64,000 nucleotides of DNA from Acidobacteriota bacterium (GTDB lineage: Bacteria; Acidobacteriota; Blastocatellia; RBC074). Positions 15,670 to 34,457 of this stretch are shown here, in pieces. Position numbers and translations under genes: made by a program. Below the pieces are notes generated by a model. That model was not told the DNA's origin. It saw only the letters and a list, made by a program, of their open reading frames with translations, and did not search any database. Every line of letters begins with the position of its first letter. Positions within the stretch are counted from its first letter, which is position 1. The stretch is taken from assembly GCA_016715865.1 (NCBI GenBank), contig JADJXM010000003.1, forward strand, positions 420,001 through 484,000, read 5' to 3'.

Positions 15670-16895
15670 TGCCGAAAACCACCCAAACGGGGGGGCCGCA
15701 GCAAAGCCCTATCTACTGGATGCGATGGATTCCGGCCGCTCTGGGAATCCTTGTCCTGCTGACGGTGCTGCTGGTGAGCGGTCAGATCATCCTGGTGCCG
15801 CTTCTCATCTCACTGGCGCTGGCCTACCTGCTCTCACCCGTGGTCGACATGTTCGAGCGCAGGGGCTGGTCGCGCTCATCATCCGTGCTGCTGACCTTGA
15901 CGGCCGCCACCGTCGCTTTCATTCTGATCCTGATCTTCATCCTGCCCAGCTTCTGGGAGCAGCTCACCAAGTCGTACAATCAGGCGAAGGAGCTTGTCTC
16001 CGATCCATCCCGCGTCGAACCCCTCATCAACCGCATCAAAGCGACCAGCCCCCAAATCGCCAAACTGTTCGAACGACTGCAGGATCCTCAGGAGCTGGAA
16101 CGTATTCGCGGATACGCTTTCGGCTGGCTTCAAAGCGGGCTCTTTCGCCTCGTCGATGTCACGGCTTCGATTCTCGACCTGCTGCTGATACCGTTCTTTC
16201 TCTACTATCTGCTGGCGGATTACGCAGCCATGCGCGAACGCATCGAAAGGCTCATCCCGCCCAGGTTCCGATCCATCGCCACTGACCTGCTCGGAAAGAT
16301 CAATCATGTGCTCTCGTCCTATGTCCGCAGCCAGCTCCTTATCGCACTGGTCATGGGCATGCTTTATACAGTCGGATTCCTTGGCTTGCGCGTCCCCCTC
16401 GCCCTGACTCTCGGCATGCTCTCGGGCCTGCTCAACTTCGTCCCCTATCTCGGAACCCTCATCGGCATGGGATTGTCTCTCGCCTTCGTCGCTCTGGACG
16501 GCGCCGGCATCGGCCGTTTCATCGGTGTCATCGCCGTCTTCATCATCGTTCAAAGTGTCGAGGGCTACTACCTCACTCCCAGACTGCTCGGCAGCAGACT
16601 CAATATGCATCCGCTCTGGGTCCTCGTCGCCATCATGATCGGCGGAAACCTCTTCGGACTGCTCGGCATCATCCTCGCCGTCCCTGTCATCGCCGTCGCC
16701 AAGGTACTGCTCGCCTTCCTTGAAGACCTCTACCAGGAAACAGATTTCTACCGCCATTCCAACCTCAGCATCATAGCCGATTCCCAAAAACTGATCACTC
16801 AGGATACAGATATCGAACACTCCCGCCGCGCCATTATTACCACCAGCGAAATCAGATCCCGTATCAAAGATAAAAACATTCCCCCATCTGATTGA
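15669..16895 (+). CDS. AI-2E family transporter (PerM-like membrane protein)
   Basis: This 408-residue protein has about eight membrane segments, starting with two near the N-terminus (WIPAALGILVLLTVLLVSGQ, LVPLLISLALAYLLSPVVD). A central soluble helical region (~95-160) follows, then the conserved LNFVPYLGTLIGMGLSLAFV and YLTPRLLGSRLNMHPLWV blocks of the AI-2E/PerM family. Members export small molecules or act as Na+/H+ antiporters; the AI-2 role is established only for E. coli TqsA. It is translationally coupled to the upstream phosphatidyltransferase. A hydrophilic tail of ~50 residues is unremarkable. Confidence 0.9.
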
Positions 16896-16928
16896 TTCAA
16901 AAGAGCTTATACAAATTAAATCAAAAAA

Positions 16929-16949
16929 CTTGACAATGACGCACTCAAC
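16929..16949. promoter_or_regulatory. HAIR-like HspR operator overlapping the dnaK promoter
   Basis: The sequence reads CTTGACA-N7-ACTCAAC. The established HspR operator (HAIR) in actinomycetes is CTTGAGT-N7-ACTCAAG, so 11 of 14 half-site positions match with the exact 7-base spacer. It covers the -35 hexamer, the expected position for repression, and an hspR-like gene is encoded in the same cluster. Confidence 0.7.
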
Positions 16950-16958
16950 TCTTATACT
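16930..16958 (+). promoter_or_regulatory. Sigma-70-type promoter for the dnaK cluster
   Basis: The -35 TTGACA (16930-16935) and -10 TATACT (16953-16958) are separated by exactly 17 bases. Transcription would begin near 16965, giving a leader of roughly 135 bases before dnaK. No CIRCE inverted repeat (HrcA site) is seen in this region. Confidence 0.75.
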
Positions 16959-17098
16959 GCAACCGCTTTTATTATTTGGAGAAGATGTAGAAGCTTGTAT
17001 CACGAGGCGCGCGAATTGCGCGAGAGAAACAAAGGTTTTAGAGTTTATTCATAAGAACACAGGTGCCAGGTTCAAAGCCAGGCATCGCGGGAGGCAGA

Positions 17099-19018
<1,920 letters not shown>

Positions 19019-19033
19019 CCGGAATTTCCTGAT

Positions 19034-19064
19034 GGAGCCGCCGGGCGACAGAACCGGCGGCTCC
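19034..19064 (+). terminator. Stem-loop between dnaK and hsp20
   Basis: A perfect 11-base-pair stem (GGAGCCGCCGG / CCGGCGGCTCC) with a 9-base loop begins 16 bases after the dnaK stop. It has only a short T-rich tail (GTTTCCGGATTTTCC), so it may attenuate or process the transcript rather than terminate it fully. That would explain higher dnaK than hsp20/dnaJ output. Confidence 0.6.
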
Positions 19065-19106
19065 GGTTTCCGGATTTTCCGCTCGAACCCGACAGCATTG
19101 ATCGCT

Positions 19107-19533
19107 ATGCCAAAGCAACATCGTCTGTTAAGCGAGCTGACTTCGATCGAACAACAGCTGTCTCAGCTTGTTCGCGGTCCAAATGTCTTCACCGTCGACC
19201 AGTCGAATGCCACATGGTCTCCACCCGTTGACATTTACGAAACCCCCGAGAGCTTCATCCTGACGGCTGAAGTCCCCGGCGTGAAGACCGGCGAAATCGA
19301 TATCAAGGTGATTAACGGGAATCTCATTCTGCGCGGCGAGCGCCGCTGGGAGTCTGATGTGCACGGCGAACATTTCCACCGCCTCGAAAGCGCCTATGGC
19401 AAATTCGAACGCAGCTTCAGCCTCTCGGAACAGATCGACGCCGAACGAATCTCCGCCGAACTTGAACACGGAGTGCTGAAAGTCATCCTCCCGAAACGTC
19501 TGAAGGCGGAAAGCAAACAGATTGAGATAAATG

Positions 19534-19541
<8 letters not shown>
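19107..19541 (+). CDS. Small heat-shock protein, Hsp20/alpha-crystallin family
   Basis: This 144-residue small chaperone has a short N-terminal helix (RLLSELTSIEQQLSQL) and an alpha-crystallin domain from about residue 40 (VDIYETPESFILTAEVPGV, NLILRGERR). The conserved A/L-x-x-x-G-V-L motif is seen as AELEHGVLKVILPK. It holds unfolding proteins for DnaK-DnaJ. ATG 19107 lies beyond the 19034-19064 stem-loop; an in-frame ATG at 19032 would translate the hairpin and is less likely. There is no clear Shine-Dalgarno. A heptad hairpin follows immediately after its stop. Confidence 0.9.
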
Positions 19542-19668
<127 letters not shown>

Positions 19669-19669
19669 T

Positions 19670-20821
<1,152 letters not shown>

Positions 20822-20869
20822 TAGCAGTGTCTCGAAGAGACCGCTCAGTTTTTCGTGGGACTATCGAAA

Positions 20870-23487
<2,618 letters not shown>

Positions 23488-23609
23488 ATCAATTATTATT
23501 GTTTCTGCTTAATTATCGCGTCGATTTCTTTTCTCATCGGACTCTGCAGGGGGCATGGAAATCCGCATTGTAGTAGTTTCAGCGAGGCGGTTTCACCTCA
23601 CAAGGCCCC

Positions 23610-23641
<32 letters not shown>

Positions 23642-23771
23642 ATCTTTTTAAGAATTTCACTCACCGGATCCGCGTGACAATTTAGACGTTTCAGACTAGG
23701 ATTAGCCTATCTTTTTGAACACTGAATAACCAAAATCCAATGAATCACGGAAACGGGAGCATCTGAAAACG

Positions 23772-24404
23772 ATGAAGACTTCGATTCGTCCGGCGTTTTG
23801 CCTGGTGTTGTCGGCGGTCATCTGCCTCTTGGCAGTCGCACCCGTCGGCGCGCAATCCGGCGGAAAACCAGGCGCCGAATCCAATCATGAAGATATGACC
23901 GTGCCGGCGCTTGAGCTGCCTGCAATTTATACCAACGACTTCAGCTCGCTGGTCGTCCCCAATTTCAGGCGCGACCTGCTGCTGCCGCCCATCTTCTTCA
24001 CGAACGAAACCCGGAAGATGCTCTATCAGGCGATCTCGTCACGGCTGGGCATCCGCTACCGATTCTACGGCATTGATGAAAGCGGATTCGATTGCTCTGG
24101 ATTCGTTTGGAGGGTCTTTCAGGATGCCGGCGCGGATTTCGATCGCGTCGCGGCACGCACGCTTTGGCGCCAGCTGCCGGAGGCGAATGATGCGGAAAAG
24201 ATCAAATTCGGAACCCTCGTCTTTTTCAACGGTCTGAGACATGTCGGCATCGTTCGCGATGCGTTCTCGTTCTATCACGCCTCGCGTTCGCAAGGCGTCA
24301 CGCTATCCTACTTTGCGGGGTACTGGGGAAAACGCCTGACGGGTTACCGCAGAGCCCCCATCGCATTCGATGGTCACCCATTGCCAATAATCGATACTGA
24401 GTAA
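23772..24404 (+). CDS. Secreted NlpC/P60 family cysteine peptidase
   Basis: This 210-residue exported protein has a signal peptide (PAFCLVLSAVICLLAVAPVGAQS). The C-terminal ~130 residues form an NlpC/P60 domain with the catalytic Cys in FDCSGFVWRVF, the His in LRHVGIV and a third polar residue in FYHASRSQGV. It probably cleaves peptidoglycan stem peptides in the periplasm. The stop codon is directly followed by a perfect 29-bp inverted repeat. The 284-base gap upstream (23488-23771) shows no gene or firm promoter. Confidence 0.85.
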   Translation: MKTSIRPAFCLVLSAVICLLAVAPVGAQSGGKPGAESNHEDMTVPALELPAIYTNDFSSLVVPNFRRDLLLPPIFFTNETRKMLYQAISSRLGIRYRFYGIDESGFDCSGFVWRVFQDAGADFDRVAARTLWRQLPEANDAEKIKFGTLVFFNGLRHVGIVRDAFSFYHASRSQGVTLSYFAGYWGKRLTGYRRAPIAFDGHPLPIIDTE

Positions 24405-24405
24405 A

Positions 24406-24484
24406 AAGCATGGAGTACCGCCTTTCAGGCGGGTTTTACCTGTCGCGATAAAACTACCCGCCTGAAAGGCGGTACTCCATGCTT
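24406..24484. repeat. Perfect 29-bp inverted repeat (hairpin)
   Basis: The left arm 24406-24434 begins AAGCATGGAGTACCGCC; the right arm 24456-24484 is its exact complement. The loop is 21 bases. It follows the peptidase stop by one base. The outer motif GCATGGAGTACCG also occurs at 8582-8594. No T-tract follows, so it looks like a dispersed palindrome rather than an ordinary terminator, though it could stop transcripts. Confidence 0.9.
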
Positions 24485-24491
24485 ATCTTAT

Positions 24492-24548
24492 TTACTGATG
24501 TTACGCAGAAGAGTCCTTAAAAATCGATTTGACAAATTTTTGAGTTTC

Positions 24549-24561
<13 letters not shown>
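24492..24561. repeat. Left part of class 3 element (matches 2031-2098)
   Basis: TACTGATGTTACGCA, then GAGTCCTTAAAAATCGATTTG and CTCAAGCATATTC match the left end of the 2027-2420 element almost base for base. Where that element continues into its long palindrome, this copy enters a near-pure G/C tract. Confidence 0.85.
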
Positions 24562-26387
<1,826 letters not shown>

Positions 26388-26519
26388 TTTTACTCCCTGT
26401 TCAACCTTTGTGCTATCCAACTTTGCAATATCCAGTGCCCGCTTTTTAATCAATATTATGACACAAGAATAATCGTCCAGGGTTGCATTGACAAGTCCCC
26501 CCCCCCATCGCAAAGGCCG

Positions 26520-26610
26520 TAAAGGAATTGAACCGCAGAGGACGCAAAGGGAGCAAAGATATACACGGAAAATCAGTGTTCGAATTATTTCCAGTGGGCA
26601 ATTTTAGGAC
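26520..26610. repeat. Partial 9-nt-period element (class 2), left arm and core fragment
   Basis: ACCGCAGAGGACGCAAAGG and GCAAAGATATACA are followed by the reverse-oriented core fragment (TCAGTGTTCGAATTATTTCC, then AGTGGGCAAT). The right arm is eroded. The remaining bases to 26747 (GGTCAGACCATGAGGC and so on) show no gene. The element lies upstream of the TonB-type barrel gene. Confidence 0.7.
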
Positions 26611-26753
26611 CATGCTGCTTCCCTTTGGTCAGACCATGAGGCAAAATTTGTATCCGGGTGATTTTTCACAGCGTATAAACTCATGCGCCTTTATGTTCAT
26701 CCATTTATTAATTGAAATAACGATCTGATAAATTCGTAAAGCTAAGGTTGGAT

Positions 26754-29657
<2,904 letters not shown>

Positions 29658-29663
29658 CGGAAC

Positions 29664-29680
29664 GCCGACCTCCGGTCGGC
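29664..29680. repeat. Short REP-like palindrome GCCGACC-TCC-GGTCGGC
   Basis: A perfect 7-bp stem with a 3-base loop sits between the barrel gene and the VWFA gene. Variants occur at 56734-56750 (GCGGACC-GTA-GGTCCGC) and within 61242-61270. Confidence 0.75.
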
Positions 29681-29711
29681 CTGCCCTGGCGCACCTGTCA
29701 GGTTGAAAAGA

Positions 29712-30692
29712 ATGAAATACCTCGCATTATTATTGCTGGCATCAATACTTATCTTTGTCGGATCAACCGCCTCAGCGCAAAGCCGTGACGATAAGGCAGC
29801 TCCGCCAGCCCTGGTGAAATTCCCCGTCTGGGTCGAACAGGGATCCGGCACCTACTGGAAGGAAGGCAAACGGCAGGGATTCAAGGTCTTCGTCGACAAT
29901 CAGGAGGCCTCGCTTAAAAGCTTTCAGGGACCACAGAACTCGACCATCGTGCTTGTCATCTTCGATACCGTAGCCGATCTGGCCCGCGTAGACATGGCCC
30001 GCCAGGCGCTCGGCGCAAAGATCAGGAAGTTCGAGCGCAATTACTGGGTCGGCCTGCTACGCGCGCAGGACGGGCTTTCAGTCCTGCAGGAGCCGACCGC
30101 CGATCGCGATGCTATCAGTGACAAGATCAAACAGATTCAGGTCAGCGGACGCGCCGGATTGCTCGATACGCTTGAACCCGCCGCATCGCTTGCCTCCGGA
30201 ATTCTACAAAAAGCCGGCATACGCATCTGCATCCTCTATGTCACCGACAGCGGAATCGCCAACTATCGCGCCGACTATCTCAATCCGGTCATCAACTCCA
30301 GCGATTCCGGCGATCTGAGCCGCCGCTTCTCGGATCGCGCTGTCCAGGAACGTCTGAGCCGTATGGCCGATCTTGTCGCCCCATTCCGCATCCCGATCTT
30401 CATACTCCACCTCGAATACCGGACCGACACACTCAATCTGGCATACCAGAGCGGCCTCGAACGCATTGCTGCCGCCACCGGCGGAGCTACATTGATCTGT
30501 CGCACCAATGATGAAATCGAACCGGGTCTCGAGAAGCTGCTCACCCAGATCAAATCGTCCTATTTTCTTGGGATTGAAAAACCGCAGGCCGCAAAACCGA
30601 GTGTCAAACTTCGCGTAGAGGCAAGTGACGCCGAAGGGAACCCTCTCGATCGAGTGATCTACTCCGGCCAGATCATCCTGCCGAAGGACTGA
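29712..30692 (+). CDS. Secreted VWFA-related acidobacterial protein
   Basis: This 326-residue exported protein has a signal peptide (YLALLLLASILIFVGSTASAQ). It resembles the VWFA-related acidobacterial family (TIGR03436-like): an N-terminal strand region (FKVFVDNQEASLKSF), a Rossmann-like VWA core (TIVLVIFDT, then the Ser/Thr-containing AGLLDTLEPAASLA) and a C-terminal segment SSYFLGIEKPQAAKPSVKLRVEA. The MIDAS DxSxS is degenerate (FDTVADLA), so metal binding may be lost. It may support the outer-membrane barrel protein encoded just upstream. Its 3' end overlaps the convergent tlyA-like gene by 20 bases. Confidence 0.8.
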   Translation: MKYLALLLLASILIFVGSTASAQSRDDKAAPPALVKFPVWVEQGSGTYWKEGKRQGFKVFVDNQEASLKSFQGPQNSTIVLVIFDTVADLARVDMARQALGAKIRKFERNYWVGLLRAQDGLSVLQEPTADRDAISDKIKQIQVSGRAGLLDTLEPAASLASGILQKAGIRICILYVTDSGIANYRADYLNPVINSSDSGDLSRRFSDRAVQERLSRMADLVAPFRIPIFILHLEYRTDTLNLAYQSGLERIAAATGGATLICRTNDEIEPGLEKLLTQIKSSYFLGIEKPQAAKPSVKLRVEASDAEGNPLDRVIYSGQIILPKD

Positions 30693-31428
30693 AACGGAAT
30701 ACCGCCAGGAATTCGCGGTTGCCGTCCGCTCCCAGAATCGGAGAATCGATCACTCCAATCACACTCAATCCGACTCCGGCCGCAAACTTCGAAATCTCAT
30801 CAACCACCCGCTGCTGAGCCACCGCATCACGTACGATGCCACCCTTGCCGACCTCTTCCCGTCCGACCTCGAATTGCGGCTTGATCAGCGTCACAACCAC
30901 CGCATCCGATCGAACCAGAGGAGGAATCACCGGCAGTATCTTCGTCAGCGAAATGAAAGACACATCGACCACAACAAGATCGAACTTCTCCTTGAAATCA
31001 TCGGGCTGCAGGTACCGGGCATTGATGTTTTCGCGAACCTCGACCCGCTCGTCCTGCCTCAGTTTCCAGTCGATCTGACCGTGCCCGACGTCGATCGCGA
31101 CGACACGCGAAGCTCCACGCTGGAGCAGGCAATCGGTGAATCCACCCGTCGAGGCGCCAATATCAAGGCAGGTTTTTCCAGCGACATCTATCCCAAACTG
31201 ATCGAGGGCGGCCTCTAGCTTGAAGCCTCCGCGGCTGACAAATGGCATCGGTTCTTTGAGGGTCAATTCGATATCGACGGGGACTTCGAGGCCTGCTTTT
31301 TCGAGCCGCTGCTCTTTGCTGAAGACCTGCCCGGCGAGGATCAGCGCCTGGGCCTTCGATCGAGTCTCGGCCAGTCCGCGCGCGACCAGCAGCTTATCGA
31401 GTCGTTCTTTGCCGGGTTTGGATTTCAT
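30673..31428 (-). CDS. tlyA: TlyA-family rRNA 2'-O-methyltransferase / hemolysin A-like
   Basis: This 251-residue protein has an N-terminal S4 RNA-binding domain (RLDKLLVARGLAETRSKAQALILAGQV) and an FtsJ/RrmJ methyltransferase domain. The SAM motif is CLDIGASTGGFTDCLLQ, followed by VVAIDVGHGQ and the catalytic-type segment TLIKPQFE. TlyA methylates 16S and 23S rRNA and influences capreomycin susceptibility in mycobacteria; older annotations call it hemolysin. ATG 31428 begins the S4 domain correctly; an upstream start at 31491 would overrun the tRNA promoter area. There is no strong Shine-Dalgarno. Confidence 0.92.
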   Translation of the reverse strand: MKSKPGKERLDKLLVARGLAETRSKAQALILAGQVFSKEQRLEKAGLEVPVDIELTLKEPMPFVSRGGFKLEAALDQFGIDVAGKTCLDIGASTGGFTDCLLQRGASRVVAIDVGHGQIDWKLRQDERVEVRENINARYLQPDDFKEKFDLVVVDVSFISLTKILPVIPPLVRSDAVVVTLIKPQFEVGREEVGKGGIVRDAVAQQRVVDEISKFAAGVGLSVIGVIDSPILGADGNREFLAVFRFSPSAG

Positions 31429-31507
31429 GATCGAAGTCGAGTATAGCAAATGATTCTGGCGGCGGTTGACAGTCGGGATATCAAATGGCAATATTCCGGT
31501 TCTTCAG

Positions 31508-31585
<78 letters not shown>

Positions 31586-31596
31586 TCCCCAGAAAT

Positions 31597-31620
31597 GGCC
31601 ACCCCTTGGGTGGCCGTTTT
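31597..31620 (+). terminator. Rho-independent terminator after tRNA-Arg
   Basis: An 8-bp perfect stem GGCCACCC / GGGTGGCC with a 3-base loop is followed by GTTTT, 11 bases after the tRNA. Confidence 0.88.
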
Positions 31621-31693
31621 GCATTCACCCCTATGATCCGATAATCGCATTGTTATTATTGGTGAAAAAGTCGTATTCTACTGTTAAGAGGAA

Positions 31694-31978
31694 ATGATGA
31701 ACCCAATAGAGGTCACATTAACTTTACCAGAAGAAGTCGCTGCGAACATCCAGGTTGGCAGTTCGAGTTCTCTTGCCCGGCGGATTCTTGAATTGGCTGC
31801 GATTCAGGCTCATGAAGACGGAATCATTACTGAAACTGAAGTAATGGAAACACTTGGATTCGAGGATCGGGAAGAACTGTACCAATTCCTCAAGTCGTAC
31901 GATGTGCGTTCCACTCATATCGACCTGCAAACCAGCAGCGAGACACTTGAGGATTTGTTAAGCCGGCAAACCCGATGA
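31694..31978 (+). CDS. UPF0175-like putative antitoxin
   Basis: This 94-residue acidic protein has an N-terminal beta-strand (IEVTLTLPEEVAANI), a helix ARRILELAAIQAHEDG and an HTH-like segment TETEVMETLGFEDREELYQFLKSYDV. This is the UPF0175 pattern, a family found as the antitoxin partner of PIN/DUF3368-type ribonucleases. GAGG lies just upstream of ATG 31694. The toxin gene behind it has lost its N-terminal half, so this is an orphaned antitoxin beside a tRNA. Confidence 0.7.
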   Translation: MMNPIEVTLTLPEEVAANIQVGSSSSLARRILELAAIQAHEDGIITETEVMETLGFEDREELYQFLKSYDVRSTHIDLQTSSETLEDLLSRQTR

Positions 31979-32249
31979 TAATCATTTCGGAAAAGGTGAA
32001 CGAGATGCTTTGGCTCTGTTGCTCAATCTACAAGCTACTGTCCTGCTGGTTGATGATCTGGGAGCAATGATCGAGGCCAATCGACTCAATATCACAACCA
32101 TTCCCACATTCGCTATTCTGGAACGTGCTGCGGCCAGTAAATTAATCGACCTCTCACAGATAGTAGAAGCTTTCAGAAAAACCAGCTTCCGGCTTCCACC
32201 GGAAGAAGAGATTGATGCGATACTGAAACGGAATTCGTATCGAGTGTAA
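31977..32249 (+). pseudogene. 5'-truncated PIN/DUF3368-like toxin remnant
   Basis: In the frame that overlaps the antitoxin stop, translation gives FGKGERDALALLLN, then TVLLVDDLGAMIEA and FRLPPEEEIDAIL. This corresponds to the second half of a DUF3368 PIN-like toxin (LDEGExEAIALA, LLIDD, GFRLS). The N-terminal ~70 residues, with the first catalytic Asp, are missing, and no start codon with a ribosome-binding site is present except an internal TTG. The junction falls at the antitoxin's stop, indicating a deletion between the two genes. Confidence 0.7.
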
Positions 32250-32657
32250 AGCGAATCAACAAGACTCCGCCCATAGTATCAGCCTTATAAATCATAAGGA
32301 ATTGCGAGTCCAACCTCAGTTCATGGTCGCGTTTGTTCGCTTTGTTTGTATTGGCGTTGTTGACGCTCGTGACGCTCGGCACCTTTCTGCTTTTAGCCGG
32401 TGATCACATGTCGAAGAAACTTTTACGACGAGTTACATCACGCCGAAGTGGCCGATGTGAATTGAGTCTGGTCACGGCTATGGTCTGTTTAATGCTCAAA
32501 GATCCAAGCTTGATCAACTGCTTGTTGCCCTTTATAAAGTTCAAATTGGACAAGGCTTTACAAAATGTGTCCTGACATCAGCAGGATCACAGAGTAATAG
32601 CGGTTAGGCAGTTCCGCTGCAATGCGGGTTATGCGACCTCTTGAATTTCGCGATTGA
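32250..32657. other. Intergenic region with a possible gene remnant
   Basis: About 400 bases without a recognised gene. A 48-codon stretch at about 32465-32606 on the plus strand (GHGYGLFNAQRSKLDQLL, KVQIGQGFTKCVLTSAG) looks protein-like but has an in-frame stop just before it and no start. It may be the tail of a decayed gene. No RNA gene is recognised. Confidence 0.35.
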
Positions 32658-33047
32658 TTATTTTAGCCGTTCAAGCTTTCCTTTCCGGCGCACGATGTTC
32701 TTGTAGTCCCACTGAATATCTCGTGCTTTGACGAGCCACTGCTTGAGAGCTTTCTTATCCATTTGTTCGACGGCAGTGTACCGGTATTCGGCTGCTTTGA
32801 ACTTGCCTTCTTTTTTCAGAGATTCTTCGTCAAACGATTGGCCGCTCCAAAATAGAAGTCGCACACAGTCCTTCAGCTTGCTGTAGCCGACAACAGGGTT
32901 TCCATCCAGAAACCAGACGGGGTGCGCGTGCCAAATCTTGTTTTCCGCTTCTGGAAGATGTTTGGTTATCTCTCCCGCCAGGATGTCGCATATTTGTTTG
33001 TCGACTGGCGTAAGCGATTCATTATATTTTGTTGTGTCAGGATTCAT
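32658..33047 (-). CDS. DUF1801 (YdhG-like) domain protein
   Basis: This 129-residue cytosolic protein begins at ATG 33047 (MNPDTTKYNESL). The typical DUF1801 sequence is seen in ILAGEITKHLPEAENKIWHAHPVWFLDGNPVVGYS, for example WHAHPVWFLDGNPVVGYS, and in CVRLLFWSGQSFD. The YdhG/DUF1801 family is structurally related to frataxin-like folds and has no agreed biochemical role. It shares strand with the DUF2200 gene. Confidence 0.8.
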   Translation of the reverse strand: MNPDTTKYNESLTPVDKQICDILAGEITKHLPEAENKIWHAHPVWFLDGNPVVGYSKLKDCVRLLFWSGQSFDEESLKKEGKFKAAEYRYTAVEQMDKKALKQWLVKARDIQWDYKNIVRRKGKLERLK

Positions 33048-33172
33048 AGTTTTTTTGGATGCCGAAAACCAGGAGATTAACAACCAGAGGCATCTTATCC
33101 CCATGGCTGCATGACGACGAAGTTCTGCGGACCTCCGCCTTTCGATAAATGCATTTTGAGCCAGCGCGATTC

Positions 33173-33526
33173 CTACTGCTTCCGCAAAATCTTGTCCATT
33201 GTTTTTCCCTTCGCCAACTCGTCAATCAATTTATCCAGATAGCGAATTTCCCGCATCACTGGTTCTTCGATCTCTTCTATTCGGACACCGCAAATCACTC
33301 CCTTGATTAAAGTTCGTGAAGGATTAAGCCTTGGAGCTTCCGAAAAGAATGTTTCAAAGTCGGTTTTGTTATTTAGTTGTTCTTCAAACTCTTCCTGATT
33401 ATAGCCTGTGAGCCAGCAAATGATTTCATCAACTTCGGCTTTCGTTCTCCCCTTCTTCTCTGCCTTTGCGAGATAATGAGGATAAACACTTGCGACACTC
33501 ATTGTATAGATTCTATGTTTTGACAT
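33173..33526 (-). CDS. DUF2200 family protein
   Basis: This 117-residue cytosolic protein matches DUF2200 along its length: HRIYTMSVASVYPHYLAKAEKKG, quoted in part, then IICWLTGYNQEEFEEQL, NPSRTLIKGVICGVRIE and IRYLDKLIDELAKGK. The function is unknown. The normal C-terminus (DKILRKQ) is followed by TAG, after which the same frame stays open for 25 more codons (SRWLKMHLSKGGGPQ, then NFVVMQPWG) to a TAA near 33098. This could be stop-codon readthrough or a fused remnant of another gene. Confidence 0.85.
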   Translation of the reverse strand: MSKHRIYTMSVASVYPHYLAKAEKKGRTKAEVDEIICWLTGYNQEEFEEQLNNKTDFETFFSEAPRLNPSRTLIKGVICGVRIEEIEEPVMREIRYLDKLIDELAKGKTMDKILRKQ

Positions 33527-33711
33527 GATGCTTCCCGTTCAATCTTCAGGTCGTTGTAAAGCACGTCAGCTGCAACGCGGGCTTGGTGGCGTCCTGCGAA
33601 TGGCTCTTGAGAAAGTGCAATGCGCCGCGATGATTGCGATTAGCTGATTTCGTTGCCCATGCTCGCGCGGTGCGGGCTCACCTGACCGGCCCCCCCCGGG
33701 CAGCCCGCCGG

Positions 33712-34083
33712 TCAGGAGATCGGCTTCATGACCAGCCGGCCGTATGCGATAAACGCCATGATGAGGCCCAGCACGCCGCTCAAGATGATGGGAGCGATCT
33801 CGTGATACTTGACGTGCACCCCAATGAACACGAGGCTCTCGATCGCCAGGATCGTGGCAGCCAGGACCGTCAGCCGCGGCTGCCAGCGGAAGGCAGCGGG
33901 GACGATCAGCCCGACAGTGCATACGAGTTCGAGGATGCCGAGGGCCATCCAGGCTTCCCGCGGCAACGCACCAAAGGACGGAACTCCCTCGCTTACCTTG
34001 TCGAGCATGAAGACCTTCATGACGCCCGACGCTCCGTACAGGAGTGCGGCGAGGACTTGCAGAACCCACAACAGGATGTTCAT
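33712..34083 (-). CDS. DoxX-like small membrane protein
   Basis: This 123-residue protein has four membrane segments (ILLWVLQVLAALLYGASGVMK, WMALGILELVCTVGLIVPAA and two more), as in the DoxX-like family. A strong GAGGAGG lies 8 bases before ATG 34083; an upstream in-frame start at 34197 is unnecessary. Local base composition is more GC-rich than in neighbouring genes, with C/G runs at 33685-33700, hinting at a separate origin. The 374 bases upstream (34084-34457) show no gene. Confidence 0.85.
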   Translation of the reverse strand: MNILLWVLQVLAALLYGASGVMKVFMLDKVSEGVPSFGALPREAWMALGILELVCTVGLIVPAAFRWQPRLTVLAATILAIESLVFIGVHVKYHEIAPIILSGVLGLIMAFIAYGRLVMKPIS

Positions 34084-34457
34084 CGAGTGCCTCCTCACGG
34101 TTTCCACATCGGTGAGCGCAGGGCCGTTTCTCCCCGCGCGATCCACATTCTGAGCCCAGCGACCTTCTCCGTTGACGGGCCCGTGACATACAGCCAACTT
34201 CGCCCAGCCGCCAATTTCGTTTCCGGCGGGGTCGAGGGCGGAGAGGGATCATACCGCCAGATCGACTCTCAGATCCCCTCACGCTTTTTTCATCAGCCTG
34301 TGAGATAGAATTTCTCACTATCCTTTTTCCCTCAGCAGAGTCGCTCAGATAACGTCGGCGCCTAACTATTGACGATTTTATAATAGCGGTACTCCTGTTC
34401 CAACCCACTTGCATGGCCAACCCTCTCGATTGAATTATAGCCCTAACCCCTTGACGC

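Noticed and set aside
15879..17003. A 374-codon acidic frame antisense to the AI-2E-type transporter
   Set aside because: It is made of Asp/Glu/Gly-rich shadow codons opposite membrane helices and spans the dnaK promoter.
16896..17098. CIRCE element for HrcA
   Set aside because: No TTAGCACTC-N9-GAGTGCTAA is present; the HAIR-like site fits better.
32590..33600. Integron attC-like sites flanking the DUF1801 and DUF2200 genes (GCTGCAAYGCGGG near 32620 and 33569; GTTAGGC near 32602)
   Set aside because: The paired RYYYAAC and GTTRRRY boxes with an imperfect stem could not be assembled at either place; no integrase is visible.
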